From the NCBI RefSeq assembly GCF_030067815.1, contig NZ_CP125968.1, positions 3,340,001-3,404,000 on the forward strand: 64,000 nucleotides of DNA. The letters run 5' to 3'. The translations under genes were made by a program, and so were the position numbers. Of the stretch, positions 8,874-18,865 are shown one piece after another. Under the pieces are notes generated by a model. That model was not told the DNA's origin and searched no databases. It was given only the letters and a program-made list of their open reading frames with translations. How positions within the stretch are numbered: position 1 is the first letter of the stretch; the number at the start of each line of letters is the position of its first letter. Origin of the DNA: Sporosarcina thermotolerans (GTDB taxonomy: Bacteria > Bacillota > Bacilli > Bacillales_A > Planococcaceae).

Positions 8874-11387
8874 ATGGAAGAATTCATTGTCATGCAAAGA
8901 CCTATCAGCTTTTCTCCAGAGGAAATACTATTTCACGAATTACGTTCGCAATACGAACAGTTGGCGATGGAGTACGCGGACAAATTTGAAAAGGATTATG
9001 CTCAATTCAAAACGATTGAAAATGTAGTTCAACATTCAATGGATACTGCGATGAACTATATGGCGGAGGTAGCTGAATTTACAGCTGATCTGCTTCGGGA
9101 TTGGAAGATCTACACGGTTGATGAAGAAATTTTTTTCAAGCACTACATATCAATTGATAATTTATTGGATGGCTATGATTTTGTCTGCGGTGAGTATGAA
9201 AAAATCATTGATAACGCCAAGGAGTTGAATGCGTACCGGACGGCTCGCAGGGAATATCGCGGCAGAATTTCCGGTGGTGGTTTTGGCCTGGAAGGGGCAG
9301 TCAAAGGAATGGCTACGGCCGGTGCACTGAACTTGGCAACGGGTGTGCTACATGGCACATTTAATATCATTGGAAGCATCGGTTCTGCCATGGCGAATAG
9401 TGTTAAAAAGGGCAAGCTTTATAAGAATCCCGAGTTATGCAATTCTTTAGTCAATGGCCTGTACATAGATATTCTTGATTTATACAAACCAGTTATTCAG
9501 ATTATCAATGAAGAATTAGGATATGGTCTGAAGGAAGAATTTACAGAACTCGATTACCAACGTAAAAAAGGGTTGTTATCCAATATTGAGCGGATTTCTT
9601 CGGAGGAAGAACAAAAATCAGTTCTTATTGATTTATTGAAAATTGATCCGACTGACTTTGAAATCTATTTAAAAGTCCTTTCGATTACGGGAGATCCTGA
9701 CGGTAGTTTAGGGAAAATGGCCGATAACTTCGGAGTGCCGCTTTTTAATTATAAGATGAATCAACTTTTTGATATCGTCGAGCAAGCGGATATCGAAGAC
9801 GAAGAAGACGCCGAATTTATTAAACAAAAGATTTTACAACACTCTTTTACTTTCGGAATAGACGAGGAAAAATTGGAACCCATCTACAAGGAGTTAGAGA
9901 ACAGAATCGAGAAATTTAAAAGGCTCGACTTTGACTATCTTATCGAAGCCGAGGCTGGAGAAGTCGCTCATTCATCAAGTGATGTTAGGGAGATTATCCA
10001 CGAATTAATGGAAAGCCTTCCAACTGCACAGCGAGAATTATCACTTCTATTCGACGAAGCGATTACCAAATGTTCAAACGCTCTATCTCATTTGACAGAA
10101 AACGGACTTGAACAGGGTGAATGGGGGATTTTCCAAATGGATGACAGCCCATTTGGAAACGGTAAAGGCGGGATTTTATTGACGAATCGCCACCTTTATT
10201 ACAAAAATACCTTTAGCAAACCAAAGCAGATACTATTAGGTTCTATCGAAAAAATCACAAACAGCAAAGATGAAATCATCATCAATGATCATGATAAAAT
10301 CCAGATTGTATCTATTAAACGAGACACGTTATCTAACTACGTCAGTTTCCTTATCAAAGTAGTTGCTCTCATTTCCAAAACGTATAATATTCGCGAAGAG
10401 CAATCGGCATCGGATCAATACGCCGCCATCAAGAAAAGAATCATTTCGATCAAGGAAAAGAAAGTGCGTGAAAAGCTTTTCCTACCGAATGAAAATCCGA
10501 AGGCCTATGCAAATGCTATCCATGAATATGTAACACTTAGTCAGAACGAAGAAATTCTTATTCTTTTTGACGACACAATCTGGAGTACCGCAAAAAAAGG
10601 ATTTGCAATAACCAATCATCGCCTGCATCTTAACTTAAAGGAAAATAACCGCTCTTTCCCATTGACAGCTATTGAAGAGGTCGGCTGCAGAGGCGAGTCC
10701 CACAACAAACATATCGTCTTATTAATGAGCAACGGAGAAGAGGTTATATGCAAACCAAGCATTTTGGAAGCTGTTTATTGGGATGACTTACTTGAACCAA
10801 TTGCAGATGCAATCTTTGATTTATCAGATATGATTAACGATGAACCTGAGAATATCGAATTAATGGAACCAACTGAAACGGAAACTAATGAAGAAATAGG
10901 CTATGAAGAGACGGTAATAGACACACGCGAAGAATCCGTTTTGGAGACAATAGCTCATACAGCAACTATTGTTGAAAAACCGATAAAAACAAAAAACTTC
11001 GCAAAAAAGGTTGAAGGATTCTATCAATCTTTAAATAAAAACATAGAGGGGTACTTCTACCCTTGCGACAGAGACGATACCAAATCACAAAAAAGGCTCA
11101 AAGGAGCTTTAGGCTCGTATGCCAAACTTTCAACGGAAGAAACACCTTATCTACTTTTCGATAATACGGCATTCGGAAGTGCCAAAGACGGTTTCCTACT
11201 GTCTAATGAAGCCATCTACTATCACAATATGTGGAGCAACAGTGGTCGAATCGCCTACGCAGACATTGAAGACATCGAATTTAAAGGAAATCTTTACATC
11301 AATGGCAATGAAATTCAACTTGAATTAATCGGTAAGAAGTATCGCCCTGAATTAGTCGATCAACTGAAACAGCTTATTTTAGGTTAA
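8874..11387 (+). CDS. Large uncharacterised protein with three PH-like repeats
   Basis: An 837-residue protein I do not recognise as a named family. Residues 1 to about 110 are helical. Around residues 125-180 there is a glycine- and alanine-rich hydrophobic stretch (GGGFGLEGAVKGMATAGALN) that could insert in a membrane. Three related modules follow near residues 405-505, 545-645 and 730-837. Each has the pattern L-x-x-x-D-x-x-x-G-x-x-K-x-G-[FI]-x-[IL]-[ST]-N-x-x-[IL] (ILFDDTIWSTAKKGFAITNH; LLFDNTAFGSAKDGFLLSNE), typical of bacterial PH-like or GRAM-like beta-sandwich folds. An acidic linker separates modules two and three. The start has GAAAGGTG upstream. It forms a single transcription unit. 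A membrane-associated scaffold is a guess. Confidence 0.7.
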   Translation: MEEFIVMQRPISFSPEEILFHELRSQYEQLAMEYADKFEKDYAQFKTIENVVQHSMDTAMNYMAEVAEFTADLLRDWKIYTVDEEIFFKHYISIDNLLDGYDFVCGEYEKIIDNAKELNAYRTARREYRGRISGGGFGLEGAVKGMATAGALNLATGVLHGTFNIIGSIGSAMANSVKKGKLYKNPELCNSLVNGLYIDILDLYKPVIQIINEELGYGLKEEFTELDYQRKKGLLSNIERISSEEEQKSVLIDLLKIDPTDFEIYLKVLSITGDPDGSLGKMADNFGVPLFNYKMNQLFDIVEQADIEDEEDAEFIKQKILQHSFTFGIDEEKLEPIYKELENRIEKFKRLDFDYLIEAEAGEVAHSSSDVREIIHELMESLPTAQRELSLLFDEAITKCSNALSHLTENGLEQGEWGIFQMDDSPFGNGKGGILLTNRHLYYKNTFSKPKQILLGSIEKITNSKDEIIINDHDKIQIVSIKRDTLSNYVSFLIKVVALISKTYNIREEQSASDQYAAIKKRIISIKEKKVREKLFLPNENPKAYANAIHEYVTLSQNEEILILFDDTIWSTAKKGFAITNHRLHLNLKENNRSFPLTAIEEVGCRGESHNKHIVLLMSNGEEVICKPSILEAVYWDDLLEPIADAIFDLSDMINDEPENIELMEPTETETNEEIGYEETVIDTREESVLETIAHTATIVEKPIKTKNFAKKVEGFYQSLNKNIEGYFYPCDRDDTKSQKRLKGALGSYAKLSTEETPYLLFDNTAFGSAKDGFLLSNEAIYYHNMWSNSGRIAYADIEDIEFKGNLYINGNEIQLELIGKKYRPELVDQLKQLILG

Positions 11388-11413
11388 TCAAAAACCGAGC
11401 CCTTCTGACAGTC

Positions 11414-11458
11414 AAAGACGCTATTTTGTTCGAATTTGAACGAAATAGCGTCTTTTCT
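11414..11458 (+). terminator. Intrinsic terminator after the triple-PH-like gene
   Basis: AAAGACGCTATTT pairs with AAATAGCGTCTTTT, with an inner GTTC/GAAC pair and loop GAATTT. It is a long, nearly perfect stem. Confidence 0.9.
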
Positions 11459-11553
11459 GTTTGTATACTTACTCAATTGCACTATTAATCCGAAAAGTAT
11501 GTTCATCCTTCTGCCTCAATGTTAAAATAAAGATTGGAAAAGGGGGATTTAAT

Positions 11554-12164
11554 TTGAAAAAACAACTAGTATTCATGGCTGCCCTGCTTGCTTTCGTTTT
11601 TGTTCTCAGCGGCTGCTCATCGGACAATAAAACGGTAGATAAAAAAACGGCCGAAGCAATTGACATATCCGAGTACTTTCCGTCTATTGGCATGACGCGG
11701 GAGTATATCCATTACGATACGGAAGGACAAACGGTAGAATCAATTGAAACAGTGAACGTATCGACCGACTCTGAGGGTAATGATTCAGTATACATCCATG
11801 AAAAAGGCGGAGTGACTACCGAAACAATCAAGGAATACATAGTTAGCAGCGAAGAAGTTAAACTCGTCTACCTCATCAATACGTTAGGGAATAACGAGAC
11901 AGCTGTCGTCGAACTTGCGAACAAACCGAAATGGGACAAGAACGATGCCAACAAATCCGTCGGTATGATGACTGCGACTGGCTTAACAATGGAAGTCCCA
12001 GCTGGGAAGTATAATGAAGTAATTGAAATCACAAGCGTTATCCCAGAAGATAAAGAGGGAAAAACAATCCATTATTATGCACCGGAGTCGGCCTTATTAA
12101 GACCGTATTCAGCTTTAAAGACACAAAGGACTTCATTTTTAACGAGTTAAAATCTGCGAACTGA
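11554..12164 (+). CDS. Secreted lipoprotein, uncharacterised (frameshifted near 12083)
   Basis: A lipoprotein of about 200 residues. TTG 11554 follows AAAGGGGGAT. The signal peptide MKKQLVFMAALLAFVFVLSG ends in a lipobox with Cys about 21, so the protein is expected to be lipid-anchored on the outer face of the membrane. The rest is a beta-rich domain (SIGMTREYIHYDTEGQ, MEVPAGKYNEVIEITS). As sequenced the frame ends at 12150 with an atypical tail. Adding one G at the CCGGAG near 12083 gives GVGLIKTVFSFKDTKDFIFN and a stop at 12164, the usual ending of such lipoproteins (YYAPGVGLIK). No function is assigned. Confidence 0.75.
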
Positions 12165-12326
12165 TTGTAAAGGTACCTGCGCGCGACACATTTATGACAA
12201 TTCAACATAGTGAATATTAATTCAAAAAGAAGCCGATCGGTCATTGACCAGATCGGCTTCTTCACTATTTTTTATGCAATTGTAGTGCATAATCTGAATC
12301 GTTTCATGCACAGGTACCTTTACAAT
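12164..12326. mobile_element. MITE-like element copy 1 (163 bp)
   Basis: The ends are inverted repeats: ATTGTAAAGGTACCTGYGC at the left and its reverse complement at 12308-12326. The left end continues with ACATTTATGACAATTCAA, shared with the copies at 20806 and 59792. The right half shares ATGCAATTGTAGTGCATA with copy 2. There is no coding capacity. It sits between the convergent lipoprotein and protease genes and its inner stem serves as a terminator. The size and form resemble non-autonomous MITEs of Bacillales such as bcr1-type repeats, but I cannot name a family. Confidence 0.75.
12225..12263. terminator. Bidirectional terminator inside MITE copy 1
   Basis: AAAAAGAAGCCGATC pairs with GATCGGCTTCTT, with A residues on one side and T residues on the other, so it can stop both the lipoprotein gene and the convergent protease gene. 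Confidence 0.7.
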
Positions 12327-12329
12327 GCA

Positions 12330-15300
12330 TCATTGCACGTTGATATACAATTTACCATTCGCAAATGCTCTTGTTTCGTTACCGTAAATGTCTTTCACTT
12401 TTACTTCGATGCGAGCGCCTGCTGCGACTACGCCAGATGGTACAGTCCAGTAGCCTACATAGTGGCCAGGGCTGACTTCTCTGATTGGTAACTCAAGCGC
12501 GTTTTCACTGCTCAACCCAAGATTTGTTAGTGGCATGTGGATTGAGAATGTGGCAGCTAATCCTGCTTCGCTATCAAACTCGATTTTTACAGTTTGGCCA
12601 ACCCCTACATGAAGATCTGATGCCGGAGTAAGGTTAGAAATCTCAAGTTCAGAGAATTTCGCAAAAACAGTTACAGATTTTGTTTCTTCGTTACCTGCAG
12701 CGTCTTTCGCGACTACAGTGATGACGTTCTCACCTTCGTCAAGAAGAATACGCGTTGAGTAAGTTCCATTCGCAGCAACATTTGCCTTCTGTCCGTTGAC
12801 AGTTACGGTGCTAAGGTTGGCGTCGGAAACTTTACCGGTAACAGTTGCTACTTCACTTTTCGTGTTTGTGCCAGTTCTTGGGCTTGTAATCGACAATACT
12901 GGTTTCACAGTATCCAACACAAATGTAACTTGTGCGGATTCACCTGTCACTCTACCATTCAGTGAAGAAACAGCCGTGAATACGTTTTGACCTTCAGTCA
13001 TAACAATTGGGAATGCAAATGCGCCATCTTCGCCAACTGTGACGGATCCAACATTATTACCATTGTTCTTCAATGTGATTGTTGTTGTTGGAGATGCTTT
13101 ACCTTCAACTACAACATTTGCATTGTTTGTTACTGCGCCAGGAGTCGTGATTACCGGTCCATCGACTTCATAGTTTACACGTGCACGGATCATGTAGTTT
13201 CCTTCGTCAGCAGGTGCTGGAGCCCAAACGCCGCCAACATACTCATAGCTTCTCTTAGCATTCGGACCGTTTTCATCCGTCGCCAATCCTGGTGAAGCCG
13301 TGTTGATATGAGTCTGAATGTAAACCATGTAGAAATCACCGTCAACCGCGATGTTATGTTCTGTCAAGTCAACGACAGTCCACCCGCCATCCCGTTTAGC
13401 ATTCGCATCGATTGGGCCTGCAAGTTTTTTGCCTGGCGCTCCATTTGTTCCTTTTGCATCCCAAACTTCAACTGCAAATTTCGTTCCGCCTGGTACTGGC
13501 CATTCTGAAGTCCAGAAACGGAAAATACCTTCAGAGACGATCGCGGAATTCTTGCCTTCCGGAAGGGACATCTTAACTGCCCAGCCATTTCCAGCGTCAT
13601 AAAATGCACGAGCATTTTCAGCCGTACCATCGTCATACGCTATTTCTCCACCAGGATATGTGAAGAAAGGATCCAAGATAATATCTTTGACAATCCCGTT
13701 AGGTCCGATTGTAATAGACTCCTCTTTACTATGGAATCCATTTGCAATCACTTTCATCGTATATTCACCGGAATACGCTGTGATTGAATAGCTTCCGTCA
13801 GCGTTTGATACGACAGGAGTAATATTCGCATCTTCAAGAAGCATGATAACTGCTCCTTCAACCGGAATTCCTGCAGCATCTGTGATTTTACCACTTGCCG
13901 TCCCTTTTGGATTTCTTCCAATGTGAAATTGGCAGTAGTTGTTCCATTATCTGTGATTGTGACAGTTTGTGCCGTAGATTGGAATCCATACGCTTCTGCT
14001 TTCACAGTGTATGTGCCTGCGCCAAGTGTCATTGTGTACGAACCGTCTGCCGGATTTGTATTGACAGTACGATTGTTTTCAAGAACAGTCACTTTCGCAC
14101 CGAGTGGCAATGCAGAAAGGTTATTTCCGTTCATGTCCACAAACGGAGCTGCAACTTCCTCTTTCGTCAAATCAATCACAAGATCTTTTGGATCCATTGG
14201 TTTTTCAGTTGCTTCTTTTTCTTTCTCCATTTCAAGTTCAGCATCCGTCAATTTCGCTGGTTTCGGCATGCCGATTGATGTTTTCGCTGGTTGTGCAACA
14301 TCAGTTAACGCGACATCATCGAGATACCAACCTTGTTTTCCTACACTTCCATCGGAAAATGCATTGAATCCGAGATAGACGCGTTGTCCGCTATATTCAG
14401 ACAAGTCGACTTGTACGTCAACCCAACCATCTGAAGAGCCATCAACTTTCAGTAGACGCGTCCAGTTTTCACGATCTGTGGAAATTACAATATGGCCGTA
14501 ATCCCAAGTCGTTCCAAGTGTAGACTTCTCAAACTCATGCCAATGTTTAAACTGTAGATATGCATTTCCTTCAGGTAAATCAACCGGAGGCATAACCAAT
14601 GTTGCGTTCATGTTATTCAAGTAGAGACCAGATAGATTCGTAGCGTATACCTTTTCACCAGAAGCCGCATTGTTTGGCCCTGATGTAGGAATACCCCACT
14701 CCCATGTATCATTTGCTCCAAATGATGCCCAACCGACTGGATTTGTTTCAAAGTCTTCGAAATAGCCAACTGTGATTCCTTGCTTCACAGCAACTATATA
14801 CTCTTCAGTTGTCACTTCATTATTACCGAAGTCATTCATTGTCCATTTGTATGTGAATGCGTTGCCAGCGATTTTATCACCAGAAACCGATACACCATAC
14901 ACACCGGACTTATAGTCTCCGGATTTACGTGTAGCTTCCATCGTTTGCCAAGCTCCATCTGCGTCTTGGTATTGGAAAGTAACAGAAGAAACACTGATGT
15001 TATCGCTCACTTTGATTGTTAAATCAAGGTCCATACCCGCATATGTCTCAAGAGGCGCTGAGTGCTCATACACTGGTGCTTCAGTATCTTCACCGTGTTG
15101 AGTAACTTGGCCGCTAAGTGTTCCAAGTCCACTAGCAATTGTTGAAACTGCTGCATACGCATCAACAAGACCGTGTCCATATCCGTTATTAGGAACTGTT
15201 GGATATTGACTATCTGTTAACGGAACCGCAGTACTGAGTAAGATCTGTTCCATTTCATCGACAGTGATTGTAGCATTCGCTTGGCGAAGCAAAGCCGCAA

Positions 15301-16676
15301 CCCCTGCGACAGCTGGACCAGACATCGAAGTTCCATTCCATCCACCTTCATAACCGCTACCCGGTACAGAGGAGCGAATGTTTACCCCTGGAGCAATGAT
15401 ATCAGGCTTAACTTCTCCATATGGCGAAGGTCCGCGCAAAGAGAAACTCGCTACCTTGTTGTTGATATCTGTTGCACCAGTTGCAAACGATTCAGGATAG
15501 TTTGCTGGTACTGCAATTGATCCAGGTCCACCCGGATTCGTTAATGTTGTATTTCCTGCAGAGAACTCAGGGAAAATTTCCGCGTTTCTCCAGTTAATAA
15601 CTACGTCACGATACCACTCGTCAAGACCGCGACCACCGCCCCATGAGTTATTAACAACATCTGGAGCAAGATCGACACGAACGTTTCCATCTCGATCATG
15701 TGGCGCTAAAATCCACTGTGCTGCAGCTAGTAAAATAGCGTCTGATGTACTGCCAGCCGCATCGAATACTTTAACCGCAATCCACTTCGCCCCTGGAGCA
15801 ACACCAATTTGGTTGGAACCGTTCGGCTCGCTTCCGACCATTGTTCCAGTAACGTGTGTTCCATGCCCATGGTCATCATAAGATGCTTCGCGAGCTGCAC
15901 GAGTAGCATCAAAGAAGTTGTACACATGGTTTACTTGACCCGTAGAAGAATCATAGCCACGATATTTTTCTTTCAATGCTGGGTGATCCCATTGAACACC
16001 TGTGTCAAGACTTGCAACGACTGTTCCAGAACCGTCAATTCCCATTGCCCACACGTCTGGCGCATTCACTCGCTCAACGTTCCATTCAACGTTTGCAAGG
16101 CCGGATGCTGGTGCAACCGCATTTTCGGTTTTCGTTGCTGTGTATAGTTCGCGCGTTTCGTTCGGAAGGATTTTTTCAACTTCAGGGAAACTAGCGATCT
16201 TCTCGGCAATTTCCTTCGTTGCTGTAACAGCCATACCGTTTACAATATAGTAGGAGGTAATGTCTTTTACTTCTCCTGTCGAGAGGAGACCTTCCAAGAA
16301 TTCTTTAACGTTTGCTTGCGCTTCTAGTGAAGTTGCTTTTAGCTCGGAAACTACTGCAGACCTCACCATCAACTCTGTTGTCACTGCGGAAAGACTAGCT
16401 TTATTTGCATCTTGTCTAGCCTGTTTGCTACTTTCGTTGTATCTGCTTGCTCATTGAATTTAACTAAGAATGTAACTGTTTCTTCGTCCTTAAAGATTTG
16501 ATTTAAGTCATTGCTAACTTTTGATGTAGCGTTAACAGCAGAGTCTTTGAACGACTGATGTAGTTTGTTCTGTTGCTCCGCCGTTGCCATTCCTGGTGTT
16601 AAATAGAAAACACCATAAGGAGTGCCGTTACAATACTAAAAATTCGCATCTGACTTCGACCACGTTTTTTCCTCAA
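12330..16676 (-). CDS. bpr: Bacillopeptidase F-like extracellular S8 serine protease (three frameshifts)
   Basis: The repaired gene encodes about 1,440 residues, close to the length of B. subtilis Bpr. It starts at TTG 16676 (AGGAGG 7 nt upstream). In order: signal peptide (IVTALLMVFSI with TPGMATA), an I9-type propeptide, then the subtilisin domain with Asp in ASLDTGVQWDH, His in DDHGHGTHVTGT and Ser in GTSMSGPAVAGVAALL. These are followed by a MAM-like jelly roll (FEDFETNPVGW), carboxypeptidase regulatory-like modules, a second jelly roll and Ig-like repeats (VVVEGKASPTTTITL, LSITSPRTGTNTKS) ending at 12330. Frame breaks near 16602, 16424 and 13904 are each repaired by adding one base in a short T or A run. 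It lies 137 bp downstream of the signal peptidase gene with no terminator between. Confidence 0.85.
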
Positions 16677-16818
16677 TTTCATTCCTCCTTTTTTTATAAA
16701 GAACGCATTTCTTTACTGCAAAAGGTTTAATCGTACCCCTCCTTCCAACATTCGGGTTTTTATGGCATACATTTGATTTATCTTGTTGTTTCATTCACCA
16801 TACAAATTTGGGTAACAA

Positions 16819-17361
16819 TTATTTAAAACCAAGTGGATAAAGAGAGAAAACCAATTCCCCTTTAATTCGCTCTTTTGGTAGGAAACCGAATTCGCTATTT
16901 CTACTATCCAAACTCTCACCAGGAGTCCGGTTGTCTCCCATGACAAAGTAGGAGTTCTCCGCGACTTTAACTAATTCCATATCGTTCGGAAAACCGGTGG
17001 AATAAACTTCTTTCACTTTGTCGCCATTCACATAAACGACCCCATCAACAATCTCAACAGTGTCATTCGGTAAAGCGATTATCCGTTTAATGGCATCAAA
17101 ACCATGTACATCACGAAATTGAACGATATCATCTATGTCAGGAGTGAAAAACACATTATTCGTCACAATAATATCCTTGTTTCCGAGTGTAGGAGCCATT
17201 GAGTTCCCGCTAATGACCGTAATGCCAATTGCATATCGGAATACAAGAAAAAGCCCAATGATGAGCAAAATGAATTTCACCCAACTGAGTACACTATCCT
17301 GAGACTTCTTCTTATCTTTCGTAGCTTCAATTGTTTTTGCTGTCAGTTCATTTACATTCAT
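16819..17361 (-). CDS. Signal peptidase I (S26 family)
   Basis: A 180-residue type I signal peptidase. One membrane helix (residues 27-50, FILLIIGLFLVFRYAIGITV) is followed by box B with the catalytic serine (SGNSMAPT, Ser54), box D with the general-base lysine (KRIIALPND, Lys92) and box E (VMGDNRTPGESLDSR). The Ser/Lys dyad marks the prokaryotic P-type enzyme, not the SipW-type Ser/His form. The start codon overlaps the stop of the upstream exported-protein gene by 4 bp (ATGA), implying translational coupling. It may be dedicated to the three exported proteins encoded just upstream. Confidence 0.9.
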   Translation of the reverse strand: MNVNELTAKTIEATKDKKKSQDSVLSWVKFILLIIGLFLVFRYAIGITVISGNSMAPTLGNKDIIVTNNVFFTPDIDDIVQFRDVHGFDAIKRIIALPNDTVEIVDGVVYVNGDKVKEVYSTGFPNDMELVKVAENSYFVMGDNRTPGESLDSRNSEFGFLPKERIKGELVFSLYPLGFK

Positions 17362-18029
17362 TTCGCATCACGTTTCCTCTCATCAAATTCAGGGGTTGTG
17401 TTAGGATCTACAGGGACTGGATTCGGATCAGAATCTGACCCTGTTTCCGGATTTGGGTCTGGGTTCGGGTCTGAATCTGGATCTGGATCTGGATCCTGTT
17501 CGGGATCTGGTTCTGTTTCAGGTTCCGGCTCTTCCCCCGGCTCTTCCTCTTCCGGAGATTCAGGCTCCTCAATTGGTGTTTGACCTATATTCCCCTCATT
17601 CACTACACGGTTCATTTCATTGACTGCAGATTGGAAAATACTATCCAATTCATCTCTTACACTATTTTCATTTTCCAAGTTATCGTTTACGAATCCATTT
17701 ATTAATTCGTCGGCGTAACGTCGCAATTCGCTTGTTCGCCTTTCCTTTTCCTCCATTGTGAAAGCTTGAAGTCGTTCATTTGCCATTTGTATTTCCGAAT
17801 GCAGCTCTTCTTTTAAGCGTCCCGTTTGAATCTCATGTTCCAAATCAATTGCTTCCTTGATTTCATCAAGTACGTGCCCCCTTTGTGTATCAAACCAATT
17901 CATCAACAATGATTGGATATCTTGATTCGCAAATGTGATTGATACACCACTTCCAATGATTCCGATTAAAAGAAGAGCTCCAATTAGAAACTTACATTTT
18001 TGTAAACTACTTCTTCTTTTTTGATCCAC
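17358..18029 (-). CDS. Exported helical protein with acidic Asp/Pro-rich tail
   Basis: 223 residues, not recognised as a named family. Residues 1-35 form a signal peptide (LIGALLLIGIIGSG, then SITFANQD). A helical, Glu/Arg-rich coiled-coil region runs to about residue 150. The C-terminal 70 residues are a Pro-Asp/Glu repeat (DPDPDPDSDPNPDPNP), an extended acidic tail typical of cell-wall-spanning or calcium-binding linkers. After the cleavage site it has a Leu-x-x-Trp-Phe motif (SLLMNWFDTQRG) that recurs in both upstream gene products (LKSWYSGVF; FSDWYRHQF), which suggests paralogy. The gene is 61 bp downstream of the second exported-protein gene and coupled to the signal peptidase. Confidence 0.7.
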   Translation of the reverse strand: MDQKRRSSLQKCKFLIGALLLIGIIGSGVSITFANQDIQSLLMNWFDTQRGHVLDEIKEAIDLEHEIQTGRLKEELHSEIQMANERLQAFTMEEKERRTSELRRYADELINGFVNDNLENENSVRDELDSIFQSAVNEMNRVVNEGNIGQTPIEEPESPEEEEPGEEPEPETEPDPEQDPDPDPDSDPNPDPNPETGSDSDPNPVPVDPNTTPEFDERKRDAK

Positions 18030-18089
18030 AGCACACCCTCCAAATATAATAGTAGGGCCAGCGTTGGGCAGGCCCTATTTAGCTATAAA

Positions 18090-18863
18090 TTAGTCATTGA
18101 TATCCGAAAGTAGCGCATCCATTGCAGCTTTCGCTTCATTTTCAAGTTCCAATGCTTTTGCTTCTATTAAAGCTTCTTGTTCCGCCACTAATCCATCCAA
18201 AATATCGGCAACTTGATTAAAGACTTCATTGACTTTAAAATCGACTGCAGTTTTCAAGTTCGCAACCGTAATTGTCTTTTCACTTTCAACTTCCGCCATA
18301 ATTGCGGCCTTAGCAGCTACAATTGCCTCTTCAAGTCCAGTAAGTGCCTCAGCTTTAACAGCATCCAATTGCGTTGTCAATTCTTCGATTGCCGCAGCTC
18401 CCGTATCACCCGCGAATGCAGTCATATCATCAGAAGCGATTTGGGTAGCCTCGTTCCCAGCAGCTTGGATTTGCAGCCATCCTTCCTGGTACACATTATT
18501 AAAAGCAAGATCCATTCCCGCCAAAATCTCATTTTCCGCCTCCCCCAATGAGCTAATATGGGAGTCTCTTGCGCTTTGAATCGCGGCGGATGCTTTGCCA
18601 ATTTCACGATCCTTTGTAAAATCGACATCAAATTCTGCTCCAGCTCTCAGACCTTCAAACATTTCATCCAAACTACCAAACTCTTCAGCAGAATACTGGT
18701 CCGCTTCTTGGGCAACTGAGGCTTGCGCACCATTAAAAACGCCGCTATACCAAGATTTCAACGCTCCACCAGCATCCGTGTTGGCAAACGCAAGACCCAC
18801 CCCAGATAGCAATCCAACCGAAATTGTTCCTGCAACGATTTTCTTTTTAAATGTCATCTTCAT
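18090..18863 (-). CDS. Exported Ala/Glu-rich helical (coiled-coil) protein
   Basis: 257 residues. The signal peptide is MKMTFKKKIVAGTISVGLLS with cleavage near GLAFA-NTD. The mature protein is almost wholly helical and rich in Ala and Glu with heptad-like spacing (LKTAVDFKVNEVFNQVADIL; EALIEAKALELENEAKAAMD), as in fibrous coiled coils. The mature N-terminus carries the Leu-x-x-Trp-Tyr motif shared with its neighbours. The start ATG 18863 follows GAGGGGGAC. It is the middle gene of three, 2 bp from the upstream gene. A filament or surface-layer-like structural role is inferred from composition only. Confidence 0.7.
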   Translation of the reverse strand: MKMTFKKKIVAGTISVGLLSGVGLAFANTDAGGALKSWYSGVFNGAQASVAQEADQYSAEEFGSLDEMFEGLRAGAEFDVDFTKDREIGKASAAIQSARDSHISSLGEAENEILAGMDLAFNNVYQEGWLQIQAAGNEATQIASDDMTAFAGDTGAAAIEELTTQLDAVKAEALTGLEEAIVAAKAAIMAEVESEKTITVANLKTAVDFKVNEVFNQVADILDGLVAEQEALIEAKALELENEAKAAMDALLSDIND

Positions 18864-18865
18864 GT

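Noticed and set aside
13895..14378. Plus-strand open frames within the protease gene (13895-14278, 13923-14378 and others)
   Set aside because: They are shadows of the minus-strand protease gene, whose catalytic motifs and domain order are clear.
17398..17583. Plus-strand Gly/Ser-rich frame opposite the acidic Asp-Pro tail
   Set aside because: It is the antisense of the Asp-Pro repeat and has no start signals. The minus-strand gene fits the operon.
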